Origin: CAIJZX01 sp043766165
GTDB lineage: Bacteria > Patescibacteriota > Patescibacteriia > SBBC01 > CAIJZX01
Length of the DNA: 20,902 nt
Assembly (NCBI GenBank): GCA_043766165.1
Contig: JAYUIJ010000072.1
Location: forward strand, 1-20,902
Reading direction: 5' to 3'
The position numbers and the translations under genes were made by a program. This document shows, one piece after another, positions 13,137 through 20,256 of this stretch; the first letter of the stretch is position 1, and every line of letters begins with the position of its first letter. Below the pieces are notes generated by a model. That model worked only from the letters and a program-made list of their open reading frames with translations. It was not told the DNA's origin and ran no database searches.

Positions 13137-13334
13137 ATGGAAAATACAATGACAACCACGGCTCAAGCGATGCCGATGGAAGCAACAGCTAAGTCACAAG
13201 CCCAAGTCGCCGCAAAAAAGAAAGAACACTGGATGGTTGAAGTAGTTGGTGGTATCACGGTCGCGACGACGTTAGTTTCCGCTCTTTCATTATGGTACAT
13301 GTTCCTCGTTTACGCTTTACCTGTTAGCTCATAG
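13137..13334 (+). CDS. Small membrane protein, 65 residues
   Basis: An Ala/Thr/Gln-rich cytosolic head (TTAQAMPMEATAKSQAQVAA), a Lys cluster KKKEHW, then one TM helix (about 36-60, VEVVGGITVATTLVSALSL) and the end YMFLVYALPVSS. ATG 13137 and ATG 13149 are both possible; a weak GGA lies before the second. No family recognised. It lies alone between the structured repeat at 13037-13112 and the structured element at 13374. Confidence 0.55.
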   Translation: MENTMTTTAQAMPMEATAKSQAQVAAKKKEHWMVEVVGGITVATTLVSALSLWYMFLVYALPVSS

Positions 13335-13373
13335 TTCTCTTCGGTAAAGCCGCACCTTCTCGTTCTTTCACAT

Positions 13374-13476
13374 CCCCCCACACCATTCGGTCGGAATCTC
13401 CACTAAGCCCTAGGAGAGATGTATGTCTCAACCTCGCTTACACGATATTCACATACGTACTGATTGGTGTGGGGGG
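13374..13476. ncRNA. Structured 103-bp element closed by a 12-bp stem, upstream of cysS
   Basis: ccccccacacca (13374-13385) pairs perfectly with 13465-13476. Inside are tctcc/ggaga arms (13398-13416 region) and gtatgt/acatac arms, giving a possible three-way junction. It ends 14 bases before the cysS -10. No T-box signature is seen. It could be a small RNA, a 3' processing or termination structure, or a small MITE. Neither strand shows a convincing own promoter. Confidence 0.35.
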
Positions 13477-13486
13477 CTTTCGTTTA

Positions 13487-13495
13487 TGGTAGAAT
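13487..13495 (+). promoter_or_regulatory. Extended -10 box of cysS
   Basis: TG-G-TAGAAT with -10 at 13490-13495, nine bases before ATG 13505; the -35 is poor. The spacing implies a leaderless cysS message, and there is no Shine-Dalgarno site. Confidence 0.55.
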
Positions 13496-13504
13496 AGATA
13501 GACT

Positions 13505-14890
13505 ATGGATACGCCACCACTTAAGCTCTACAACACACTCGGACGGAAACTGGAGGGCTTTACGCCGCTTCATGACCACGAGGTTGGTTTATATACCTGC
13601 GGACCAACGGTCTATGCACCGCAACACATAGGGAACATGCGGTACTTTATCTTCGCTGATGTGTTGAAGCGAACGCTGCTTTTTGACGGCTACACAGTGA
13701 AGCACGTCATGAATATCACTGATGTTGGTCATTTGACGAGCGATGAAGATAGTGGGGATGATAAGATGGAAACTTCGGCAAAAAAGTTACACAAAAGTGC
13801 GCTGGATATTGCCCAGGAGATAACCAACCTCTTTTTGCAAGACTTGAAAGCATTGAATGTTATTCCGGCTGATGTTATTCCCTATGCCACTAAAACAATT
13901 CCCCTGCAAATTAACCTGATCAAGCAACTGGAAGAAAAAGGGTTTACGTACCGGACAACCGACGGCATTTACTTTGATACTTCAAAATTTCCTTCGTATG
14001 GAATACTGAGCGGCCAAAAATCGACAGATAAGAAGGCTGGCGCTCGAGTCGAACTTAACGACGAAAAGAAAAACCCGAGTGACTTTGCGCTCTGGAAGTT
14101 TTCCAAGCCAGAAGACAAGCGACAAATGGAATGGCCAAGTCCCTGGGGCGTCGGATTTCCTGGATGGCATATTGAATGCTCGGCCATGTCGATCAGCGAG
14201 TTTCCGAATGGTCTAGATATTCATTGCGGTGGGATTGATCACATTGCCGTCCACCATGAAAATGAAATCGCCCAGAATGAAGCGTCTGGTCATCCTGACT
14301 TTGTGAAGTACTGGATGCATGGAGAATTTTTAGTCCTGCCGGGAAAACGAATGGGTAAATCGGAAGGTAACGCCGTAACACTGAGCGAACTGAATGTAGA
14401 TCCGCTCTTTTTCAGGTATTTAACATTGTTAACGCATTATCGAAAGCAGTTGTCGTACACCGAGGAATCATTGGCCGCGGCTGGTAATGCGTTGATGCGG
14501 TTATGGGCCATGCTTGAAGATAAAGTATTAGACCGCAGCAAAAAACCTATCACCAAATATGTTGACGCTTTTTCCGCGGCGATGAATAATGATTTGAATA
14601 CGCCAGTAGCATTGGGTGTATTGCATGAAATGATTGCGGATGATAGTTATTCTGAAGCGGAAAAAATAACTACTCTTTCTGTTTTTGATGTCGTATTAGC
14701 CTTAGACCTAACGCCAGAAGCGGCTAAGAAACATACTATTGTTACTGGACACGAAGCGTTGTTACAACAATATATCCTGGCGCGCAAAGAAAAACGGTTT
14801 GTTGATTCGGACCAGATTCGAAAAGAGTTTGAGGAGATGGGGATTTTGGTGGAAGATTCTGCGCAAGGTTCGCGGTTGCGGAAGAAATAA
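13505..14890 (+). CDS. cysS: Cysteinyl-tRNA synthetase
   Basis: Class I aminoacyl-tRNA synthetase that charges tRNA-Cys in the cytosol. 461 residues, the normal length. The HIGH motif is HIGN at 41-44; the KMSKS motif appears as RMGKS near 283-287. Zinc ligands are in TCGPTVY (Cys 32), WHIECSAMS and HCGGIDHIAVHHENE. The helical C-terminal domain ends in a basic SRLRKK. The gene is intact, has its own leaderless-type promoter and ends in a terminator shared with the opposite gene. Confidence 0.97.
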   Translation: MDTPPLKLYNTLGRKLEGFTPLHDHEVGLYTCGPTVYAPQHIGNMRYFIFADVLKRTLLFDGYTVKHVMNITDVGHLTSDEDSGDDKMETSAKKLHKSALDIAQEITNLFLQDLKALNVIPADVIPYATKTIPLQINLIKQLEEKGFTYRTTDGIYFDTSKFPSYGILSGQKSTDKKAGARVELNDEKKNPSDFALWKFSKPEDKRQMEWPSPWGVGFPGWHIECSAMSISEFPNGLDIHCGGIDHIAVHHENEIAQNEASGHPDFVKYWMHGEFLVLPGKRMGKSEGNAVTLSELNVDPLFFRYLTLLTHYRKQLSYTEESLAAAGNALMRLWAMLEDKVLDRSKKPITKYVDAFSAAMNNDLNTPVALGVLHEMIADDSYSEAEKITTLSVFDVVLALDLTPEAAKKHTIVTGHEALLQQYILARKEKRFVDSDQIRKEFEEMGILVEDSAQGSRLRKK

Positions 14891-14916
14891 AGCCCCGACA
14901 ATCCATTGTCAGGGCT
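14891..14916. terminator. Bidirectional terminator between cysS and the 14928 gene
   Basis: agccccgacaat (14891-14902) pairs with 14905-14916 with a single mismatch or G-U. It begins directly after the cysS stop. T-rich sequence follows on both strands, more clearly on the minus strand (TTTATTTC). Confidence 0.75.
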
Positions 14917-14927
14917 ATGGCTTTCTC

Positions 14928-15389
14928 TTACAGAAGTCCGCGTTTTTCTGCACACACGAAGCAGTATATGAGATCTGTATTAGGATCCATCGTCCAACCA
15001 TCCGCATTAATCTCTCCCGTCACGTTGCATTCCAGATCATCACATCCCATGTGAATCTCCGGATTGAATTCGCGATCGCCCACCCAATTCGATGGATCGT
15101 TATCAGGATGGTTAGGCATAGGCAGATGCTCACTCATTTTCTCTATGTATTCACCTAGCCGTTCAATACGTACTGGCATTGCTTTTACGTGCGCGGCTCC
15201 TTTTTTTAACCGACGCTGCCACTCTGCCGGATCCGCACTCAAGCGTACATTGGCTATGGTTTCCCCAAATTCTTCAATCTCCTTGGCTAACGCATCAAGT
15301 TTATCAATGAATTCCCAGCATGCATTTGCGGCAATACGTGATACGTCGTCTGGTACGCCACGATACTTGATGTGATCAGGATGAGGCAT
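14928..15389 (-). CDS. Hypothetical protein with C-terminal Cys motifs, 153 residues
   Basis: The frame is open to 15419, but GGGGGAT just before ATG 15389 selects that start (MPHPDHIKYRG). The middle is helical and charged (FIDKLDALAKEIEEFGETI, IERLGEYIEKMSEHL). The C-terminus holds GCDDLEC and, about 25 residues later, CFVC, a likely zinc ribbon. No family recognised. It uses a Shine-Dalgarno-like start, in contrast to neighbouring cysS and dus. It shares its terminator with cysS. Confidence 0.65.
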   Translation of the reverse strand: MPHPDHIKYRGVPDDVSRIAANACWEFIDKLDALAKEIEEFGETIANVRLSADPAEWQRRLKKGAAHVKAMPVRIERLGEYIEKMSEHLPMPNHPDNDPSNWVGDREFNPEIHMGCDDLECNVTGEINADGWTMDPNTDLIYCFVCAEKRGLL

Positions 15390-15523
15390 AGTATCCCCCG
15401 TAAAAAGTGCGAGGCACATGAACGTATATTGGTTTCACCCTATCATCAGACCCCTTGAAAAAGCAAGCGGTTGCGGGAGAAGTAACGCTTGCGGTAGAGC
15501 GGACTAACCCGTCTCAGGTAAAT

Positions 15524-15553
15524 AAAAAACCAGCCTAAAATGTCTAGGGCTGG
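15524..15553 (-). terminator. Rho-independent terminator of the Fis-like gene
   Basis: Stem ccagcc/ggctgg (15530-15535, 15548-15553) with six T on the minus side (15529-15524). The stem begins one base after the stop codon. Confidence 0.82.
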
Positions 15554-15554
15554 G

Positions 15555-15740
15555 TTATGTACGACGTTTATTAACTGGAATCTTTCGAAGAGTGCCTTTA
15601 ATCCCAAGGTTGTTAACCAAAGCATAGAACTGATGACGCTTGATATTAAGCAACTTTGCGGCTTGAGTTCTTTTGCCATTCGTTAATCTGAGCGCAGCGA
15701 TAATAAGATCTTCTTGGACGCTCCGTACGATGACATTCAT
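15555..15740 (-). CDS. Fis-like DNA-binding protein, 61 residues
   Basis: Almost the whole protein is one Fis/NtrC-type helix-turn-helix: QEDLIIAALRLTNGKRTQAA followed by KLLNIKRHQFYALVNNLGI. In NtrC-type regulators this domain sits after an AAA+ domain; here it stands alone, as in Fis, with a basic tail (PVNKRRT). It probably binds DNA as a dimer; targets are unknown. It is the second gene of a two-gene unit, 15 bases after the 32-residue frame, and is closed by a strong terminator. Confidence 0.8.
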   Translation of the reverse strand: MNVIVRSVQEDLIIAALRLTNGKRTQAAKLLNIKRHQFYALVNNLGIKGTLRKIPVNKRRT

Positions 15741-15755
15741 ATCTATCTTGGGTTG

Positions 15756-15854
15756 CTAACCCTTTGGCAATAAGAGCAAAGCAATGTGGTAACCAATTCG
15801 GTCACAGATGAGATCCTGCTCCTCTTCATTTGGATATATCTGGCTACCAGCCAT
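15756..15854 (-). CDS. 32-residue peptide upstream of the Fis-like gene
   Basis: From ATG 15854 to TAG 15758-15756. GGAGG lies five bases before the ATG, one of the best ribosome binding sites in the window. It has an acidic start (SQIYPNEEEQDLICDRIGY) and a hydrophobic end (HIALLLLPKG). It could be a small partner of the Fis-like protein or a leader peptide. No family recognised; the call rests on the ribosome binding site and operon spacing. Confidence 0.5.
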   Translation of the reverse strand: MAGSQIYPNEEEQDLICDRIGYHIALLLLPKG

Positions 15855-15945
15855 GATGCCTCCGGTTGTGGTGTGAATGAACGATGCCAGTATCTCCTGC
15901 TGAGGCCAATACCTTAGTACCCCTGCATGCAATTGTCAATCCTCC

Positions 15946-15974
15946 TTGTGCCAAAAAGCAAAAACACGTAGAGT
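15946..15974 (+). promoter_or_regulatory. Probable dus promoter
   Basis: TTGTGC (15946-15951), a 17-nt spacer and TAGAGT (15969-15974), ten bases before ATG 15985. This makes the in-frame TTG at 15946 an unlikely start. The 91 bases between 15855 and this promoter show nothing else. Confidence 0.4.
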
Positions 15975-15984
15975 ACGGTTACCT

Positions 15985-16986
15985 ATGTCCACCAATTTTT
16001 GGTTACAACTGAAAAAGCCAATTCTCGCCTTAGCGCCAATGGAAGGGGTAACGGATGTGGCGTTTCGGACGCTCTGTAAAGAACAGGGCGCTGATGTAGT
16101 GTACACCGAATTCATTGCCGCGGAAGCGATCATCCATGGCGGCGCGTCCGTGCTCAAAAAAATGACGCATCGTGATGATGAACGGCCGGTAATTTGTCAG
16201 ATCTTCGGAAAGACGCCGGAAGCATTTTCTAAAGCGGCTAAGAAAGTTCAGGCTATGGGATTTGACGGGCTTGATTTGAACTTTGGTTGTCCGGCCCGGA
16301 AAGTGGTTAGCCGCGGCTCTGGTGTCGCGCTGCTCCGTGAACCACAATTCGCTCGCCAACTGATTGAAGCCGCGCTCAGCAGTATCACTATTCCCCTGTC
16401 GATTAAAGTCCGTTCCAGTATCCGTAAAGAATCAAAAGACATTGCGCCGGGAACACAAGAACGTTCAACTGCGCTTGATTTAGTTGAAGCCATCCACGAT
16501 TTGCCAATTTCCGCTATCATGGTCCACGGCCGTAACTACGAACAAGGCCACCAAGGAGCAGTGGATACCGCGATGATCAAAGCTGTAAAGGAAAAATTTC
16601 CCGGATTAGTGTTAGCGAATGGTGGGATCACATCACCCGCAGATGTAAAAAGTATGTTACAACAAACAGGCGCTGATGGTGTTGGTATCGCTCGTGGTAC
16701 GTGGGGGCAGCCGTGGATTTTTTCGCAGGCGCGACAATTACTCAACGATGGAACATTTGACCCACTATCGACTGAACAAGTAACCACCGTCATTCGTCGT
16801 CACGCCCAGCTCCTCTTTGAAGCTAAAGACGCGCACGGCATTATTGAATTCCGTAAACACTTTGGTAATTACATTAAGGGTTTTCCGGGGGCGGCGGAAT
16901 TGCGGGCCAAGGCGGTGCGGGTGGAGAATATGAAAGATGTTGAGAATGTTATTAGCGATATGAGCAACAAAGGGGAAAGTAATTAA
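15985..16986 (+). CDS. dus: tRNA-dihydrouridine synthase (DusB/NifR3 type)
   Basis: FMN-dependent enzyme that reduces uridines in the tRNA D loop. 333 residues from ATG 15985. The TIM barrel starts ILALAPMEGVTDVAFR; the catalytic Cys is 102 in LNFGCPARKV. IMVHGRNYEQGHQG and LANGGITSPADVKSML carry FMN-phosphate contacts, as does GADGVGIARGTWGQPWIF. The C-terminal helical domain binds tRNA. TTG 15946 would add 13 basic residues but overlaps the promoter. Intact and monocistronic. A small GC hairpin (17009-17024) lies after the stop without a T-run. Confidence 0.93.
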   Translation: MSTNFWLQLKKPILALAPMEGVTDVAFRTLCKEQGADVVYTEFIAAEAIIHGGASVLKKMTHRDDERPVICQIFGKTPEAFSKAAKKVQAMGFDGLDLNFGCPARKVVSRGSGVALLREPQFARQLIEAALSSITIPLSIKVRSSIRKESKDIAPGTQERSTALDLVEAIHDLPISAIMVHGRNYEQGHQGAVDTAMIKAVKEKFPGLVLANGGITSPADVKSMLQQTGADGVGIARGTWGQPWIFSQARQLLNDGTFDPLSTEQVTTVIRRHAQLLFEAKDAHGIIEFRKHFGNYIKGFPGAAELRAKAVRVENMKDVENVISDMSNKGESN

Positions 16987-17068
16987 CTTGGCGGCTGACC
17001 GGACTGGCCCCGCCTGCTGGCGGGATCCCGTCTACTATTGTCTTTAATTGGGACGCGAAAAGTATGGT

Positions 17069-17218
17069 CGAATCCCTTCTGAAGAACTATGACGTTTCCC
17101 TGAAAAGGATTGAGCACCCTAAGGGATTCGGGTGGACTTTCCAGTCCACCCTACCGAAAAGCTTATAAAAATTTACAAACGCCAAAACACACAGCGCGCC
17201 CTGAAGGACGCGCTGTGT
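17069..17218 (+). repeat. Composite hairpin repeat, copy C
   Basis: A 10-bp inverted repeat cgaatccctt/aagggattcg (17069-17078, 17121-17130) leads into hairpin 1 (17130-17151; 9-bp stem gggtggact, loop ttcc). Then come the conserved taccg and hairpin 2 (17189-17218; 10-bp stem acacagcgcg). It shares order and loop sequences with copies A and B but has different stem bases. The 21-bp end box is missing. It lies between convergent genes. Confidence 0.65.
17184..17218 (-). terminator. Terminator of the 17246-17974 gene (hairpin 2 of repeat copy C)
   Basis: On the minus strand a stem acacagcgcg/cgcgctgtgt (17218-17189, fully paired with one G-U) is followed by GTTTT at 17188-17184. It lies 27 bases after the stop, so a repeat hairpin seems to serve as the terminator. 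Confidence 0.6.
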
Positions 17219-17245
17219 TGGGATATTTCCCCCCATGAACCTAGA

Positions 17246-17974
17246 CTAGATCGCGGGCATAATCACTATCCGCTTGGCTAACAGATACTTGCCAACCGAA
17301 TTCCATGATCCACGCAATTTTATTGTTTGGCCATTTGCCAAATCAGTAATGGCTTTCGCTGTCCCATCTTTCATCAGATAGGTCGTCGCGCTATCCATTT
17401 TGACTGTCGTGTTATACTCAACACCCTTCATGGTAACCGTTAAGGTTAAGGCCATGCCCGTGACGTTCAAGTTGCTGACTACACCTTTAACTTCGCTATA
17501 CCAGATTGAGGTGTCCCAGATCAGCTTAGCCGTTCCATCAACAAGTTTGTCAGCCCAGACTTTGACCGTATCACCAAGCATAATTTCATTCCAGCTTGCT
17601 GTACCCTTATACTTTCGGACGTAATGAGTCGCCGAAGTAATAGCAAAGGTGTACGACGTGCCCGGTAAAGCTTTTGGCTTACTGTCAGAATTTGTATTCG
17701 TCGTGTTGGTGTTAGCTACTGGCGCTGTGCCAGGGGTAAGAATGGTAATCGACGTGGCGCTAATAGCTGTCACTTTGCCCGTGACAAACTTATGTTTGCG
17801 TCCACGATCTTCACTCTCAAAACGGGCCAGACCGTCTTTGTCGCCTTTGCCATCGATGGCAACAGTTTCTTTTAGTTTTTCATGTTTCGTTTCGCGCGCT
17901 AAGGTAACGCTCGGAGCGGCCATCGAGACCACCATTGCTAACGCGCCGAGACCGGCGAGCAGTCGTTTAGACAT
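17246..17974 (-). CDS. Secreted protein with DUF5666-like beta domains
   Basis: 242 residues with a Sec signal peptide (MSKRLLAGLGALAMVVSMAA, cleavage probably near LARE at 25-28). The mature part has two beta-rich units: VTGKVTAISATSITI, split by a Thr/Asn-rich linker (ANTNTTNTNSDSKP), and VKGVVSNLNVTGMALTLTV with NGQTIKLRGSWNS at the end. This alternation resembles the small barrels annotated as DUF5666 in many CPR genomes. Probably cell-surface or periplasm-equivalent; no catalytic motif seen. No Shine-Dalgarno site before ATG 17974 and no clear promoter in the 77-base gap to the next gene, so it may be co-transcribed with the 18052 gene. Confidence 0.75.
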   Translation of the reverse strand: MSKRLLAGLGALAMVVSMAAPSVTLARETKHEKLKETVAIDGKGDKDGLARFESEDRGRKHKFVTGKVTAISATSITILTPGTAPVANTNTTNTNSDSKPKALPGTSYTFAITSATHYVRKYKGTASWNEIMLGDTVKVWADKLVDGTAKLIWDTSIWYSEVKGVVSNLNVTGMALTLTVTMKGVEYNTTVKMDSATTYLMKDGTAKAITDLANGQTIKLRGSWNSVGKYLLAKRIVIMPAI

Positions 17975-18051
17975 AGTCGTTTGTTCTGATTAACCTGAAG
18001 CGGCCGGACGCCGAAATCAGGGGGCTAGTTAATAAGCAAAAATAAATTGTC

Positions 18052-18648
18052 CTACTCACCGTCGTAAGCAGGTCGTGAACTTTTTCGTTTCTCCGCGGCT
18101 CCACCTTTTATCATTACCATGGCGAGAATAGGAGCAATAATCCAAATGAACCGTCCGATATCTTCAACAAAGATTTTTTGTGTTAGTGGGGCCAAGTGTG
18201 CTGCCGCTCCAGCCGGTAAGAATGACAGGGTGATGGAGATTAATAACCCAACATGCAAAAAACTAAACAATAGAACTTGCCACCATGATCCACGAGCATC
18301 GGATGAGGCGACAGTCGACAAGAGTGCTGATCGAGACATCAAGAAAAACAAAGCAATAAACACTCCGACGAAAGTTGAGATCCGGACACCAATAAAATTA
18401 TCAACCGCGAAATTTGCTTGATAGTTCCCGATAAACGGTGCGGTGTTAACGACAGCTAGGGCCATATAGACTGAAATCAGAATCACAATCACCCGATCTC
18501 GGCCAAGGCTGAGGCCGTACAGAAACGCCGCCACGATGAAAAAGAGTATGATAAAGAGATCCCAACTTGGTTGAGCCCAGTTTATAGTAGCAACGAAGTT
18601 TTGAGCCTGTGCGGGGGTTTGAGCAAGGCTAACGGCGAAGAATGGCAT
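18052..18648 (-). CDS. Integral membrane protein with about five TM helices
   Basis: 198 residues from ATG 18648. TM segments at about 32-48 (WDLFIILFFIVAAFLYG), 54-72 (VIVILISVYMALAVV), 90-108 (FVGVFIALFFLMS), 125-146 (VLLFSFLHVGLLISITLSF) and 168-184 (IWIIAPILAMVMI). The tail is basic and cytosolic (KRKSSRPAYDGE). The upstream in-frame start (18672) overlaps the -10 box, so ATG 18648 is preferred. No known family. It could be an operon with the secreted protein downstream. Confidence 0.75.
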   Translation of the reverse strand: MPFFAVSLAQTPAQAQNFVATINWAQPSWDLFIILFFIVAAFLYGLSLGRDRVIVILISVYMALAVVNTAPFIGNYQANFAVDNFIGVRISTFVGVFIALFFLMSRSALLSTVASSDARGSWWQVLLFSFLHVGLLISITLSFLPAGAAAHLAPLTQKIFVEDIGRFIWIIAPILAMVMIKGGAAEKRKSSRPAYDGE

Positions 18649-18662
18649 TTGTTTGTAATAAT

Positions 18663-18691
18663 AGTATAGCATAAAATGACTACTCTACCAA
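18663..18691 (-). promoter_or_regulatory. Promoter of the 18052-18648 gene
   Basis: On the minus strand TTGGTA (18691-18686), a 17-nt spacer and TGC-TATACT (-10 at 18668-18663, extended). The predicted start leaves a leader of about eight bases. Confidence 0.6.
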
Positions 18692-18730
18692 GTTTGGCTG
18701 TGCAAAAGCGGGGTAGCCTGTTAGCGGGCT

Positions 18731-19081
18731 TAGCTCGTTAGTAATGCGTGTTCTGGCAGATGCCGAGATTTTGTTACATTACTCACAGCGTACACTCTCC
18801 AGTGTGCGCTGTGACGTTGTAGCACTACAGGAGCGATGTGCACATATCACAACGTACCCGCCCTCGGGTGCGTTGTGACGTTACAGAATCCCTTTACCTT
18901 GAAAATCTCCAAGATCCATATAAACGTCTAGTCCCAAATACCAAGAAAAACTTAAATGATAAATTTCAAACTACTTGCTACAGCGTTTGCGATACCGCGG
19001 ACTGGAAAGTCCACGGCAATCCCTATCTATGTCTACTCCCTTTTTCAATTTGGTCTTGCTTAGAATTGAGAGCTTGGAACT
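18731..19081 (-). repeat. Composite hairpin repeat, copy B
   Basis: Reverse orientation to copy A; it fills the gap between dnaJ and the membrane protein. Read on the minus strand: an AT-rich start with ttccaagct (just after the dnaJ stop), hairpin 1 (19016-18995; loop ttcc), then two hairpin-2 units in tandem (18882-18847 and 18818-18782), then after 30 bases the 21-bp end box (18751-18731). Between the two hairpin-2 units lie a 10-bp palindrome (18836-18845) and tgtag/ctaca arms (18818-18829). 18782-18818 and 18731-18751 are exact matches to copy A. Not coding. Confidence 0.75.
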
Positions 19082-19088
19082 TTACACC

Positions 19089-20192
19089 CTATACTCCTTC
19101 GCCCTGCAAATCCTTCAGCAACTTCTTCGCTTTAGCGCTGAGATGCGTCGGAATAACAACTTCAACTGTCACCCGTTGATCCCCTCGTCCACGGCCACGC
19201 AAATGTGGGATGCCTTTGCTTTTCAAAATAAATATTTTTCCGCTTGGCGTGCCGGCCGGAATTTTTAACGTTGTTTTGCCGTCGAGTGTCTCAACGTCGA
19301 CTGTTCCGCCGAGCGAGACTACTGTTAGCGCAACTTGGGCGGTTGTCAGGATATCGTCATCATCGCGAGTAAAGTTTGCGTCTTTGGTCACGTCGATTTC
19401 TAAATACAAATCACCCGCTGGCGTACCACGCATCCCCGCTTCACCTTTACCGCTGAGTTTAATCCGTTGGCCATCAGCAATACCTTCCGGAATTTTAACG
19501 GTTACGGTTTCCATTTTCTCTTCACGGCCCTGTCCATCGCAAACTTTGCATTTCGTTGTAATCATCACGCCTTCGCCTTGGCAGGTTGAGCAGACTTGAA
19601 CGCTTTGCATAGCACCAAGAATGGTTTGTTGAATGCGCTGCACTTGACCTGAACCTTTACACGTAGTACAGGTTTCGGTTGATGTCCCCGGTTCTGCCCC
19701 TTTACCTGAGCAATGTACACACGTTACATGATGTCGTAACTGAATAGTCTCTTCACCACCAAAAGCCGCTGTTCGAAATGGAATACGTAATGTAGCCTGA
19801 ATGTCACTGCCGCGACTTGAACGTGCCTGACTACGTCGTCCCCCGCCAAAACCAAACATGTCACCAAAAATATCGCCGAGATCGCCGAAGTCAACATTTC
19901 CACTATATCCTCCCCCAAACGGATTACCACCAGCTCCGAATGGGTTGCCCGCTCCTGGACCACCACCCTGTCGTCGAGCCTGGTCATGCGTCTGACCAAA
20001 TTGGTCGTACTGGCTCCGCTTTTCCGCGTCGCCTAAAACTTGATAGGCTTCATTGATTTCCTTAAACTTCTCCGCATCGCCCGTGGATTTGTCAGGATGG
20101 AACTGATGCGCTTTCGTGCGGAAAGCTTTTTTAATTTCGTCAGCCGAAGCACTCTTGCTGACACCAAGGAGTTCGTAATAATTAGCGGCCAT
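19089..20192 (-). CDS. dnaJ: Chaperone protein DnaJ (Hsp40)
   Basis: Co-chaperone that delivers unfolded proteins to DnaK and stimulates its ATPase. 367 residues. J domain 1-70 with HPD at 32-34; a Gly/Phe-rich region about 75-120 (GAGNPFGAGGNPFGGG); four zinc motifs CxxCxGxG at 158-165, 175-182, 201-208 and 215-222; then the two C-terminal substrate-binding beta domains. Complete class I DnaJ. It stands alone here, with no dnaK, grpE or hrcA nearby, yet has its own CIRCE operator. The -10 box ends eight bases before the ATG, so the message is probably leaderless. Confidence 0.97.
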   Translation of the reverse strand: MAANYYELLGVSKSASADEIKKAFRTKAHQFHPDKSTGDAEKFKEINEAYQVLGDAEKRSQYDQFGQTHDQARRQGGGPGAGNPFGAGGNPFGGGYSGNVDFGDLGDIFGDMFGFGGGRRSQARSSRGSDIQATLRIPFRTAAFGGEETIQLRHHVTCVHCSGKGAEPGTSTETCTTCKGSGQVQRIQQTILGAMQSVQVCSTCQGEGVMITTKCKVCDGQGREEKMETVTVKIPEGIADGQRIKLSGKGEAGMRGTPAGDLYLEIDVTKDANFTRDDDDILTTAQVALTVVSLGGTVDVETLDGKTTLKIPAGTPSGKIFILKSKGIPHLRGRGRGDQRVTVEVVIPTHLSAKAKKLLKDLQGEGV

Positions 20193-20200
20193 ATTACCTT

Positions 20201-20229
20201 AGTATAATCAAAATTAGCACTCGCGTCAA
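20201..20229 (-). promoter_or_regulatory. dnaJ promoter inside CIRCE
   Basis: On the minus strand TTGACG (20229-20224, in the spacer of CIRCE), a 17-nt spacer and TATACT (20206-20201). HrcA binding would block the -35 directly. Confidence 0.8.
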
Positions 20230-20240
20230 GAGAGTGCTAA
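20214..20240. promoter_or_regulatory. CIRCE operator (HrcA binding site)
   Basis: TTAGCACTC (20214-20222), nine bases, GAGTGCTAA (20232-20240): a perfect match to the consensus. It implies an hrcA gene elsewhere in the genome and heat-shock control of dnaJ. Confidence 0.95.
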
Positions 20241-20256
20241 ATCAATTATATACTCC

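Noticed and set aside
13374..13500. T-box riboswitch controlling cysS
   Set aside because: No T-box sequence (AGGGTGGNACCGCG-like) and no terminator with T-run; the -10 box lies after the structure.
18838..19268. Two overlapping plus-strand frames before and into the end of dnaJ
   Set aside because: They cover composite repeat copy B and antisense dnaJ; no start signals.
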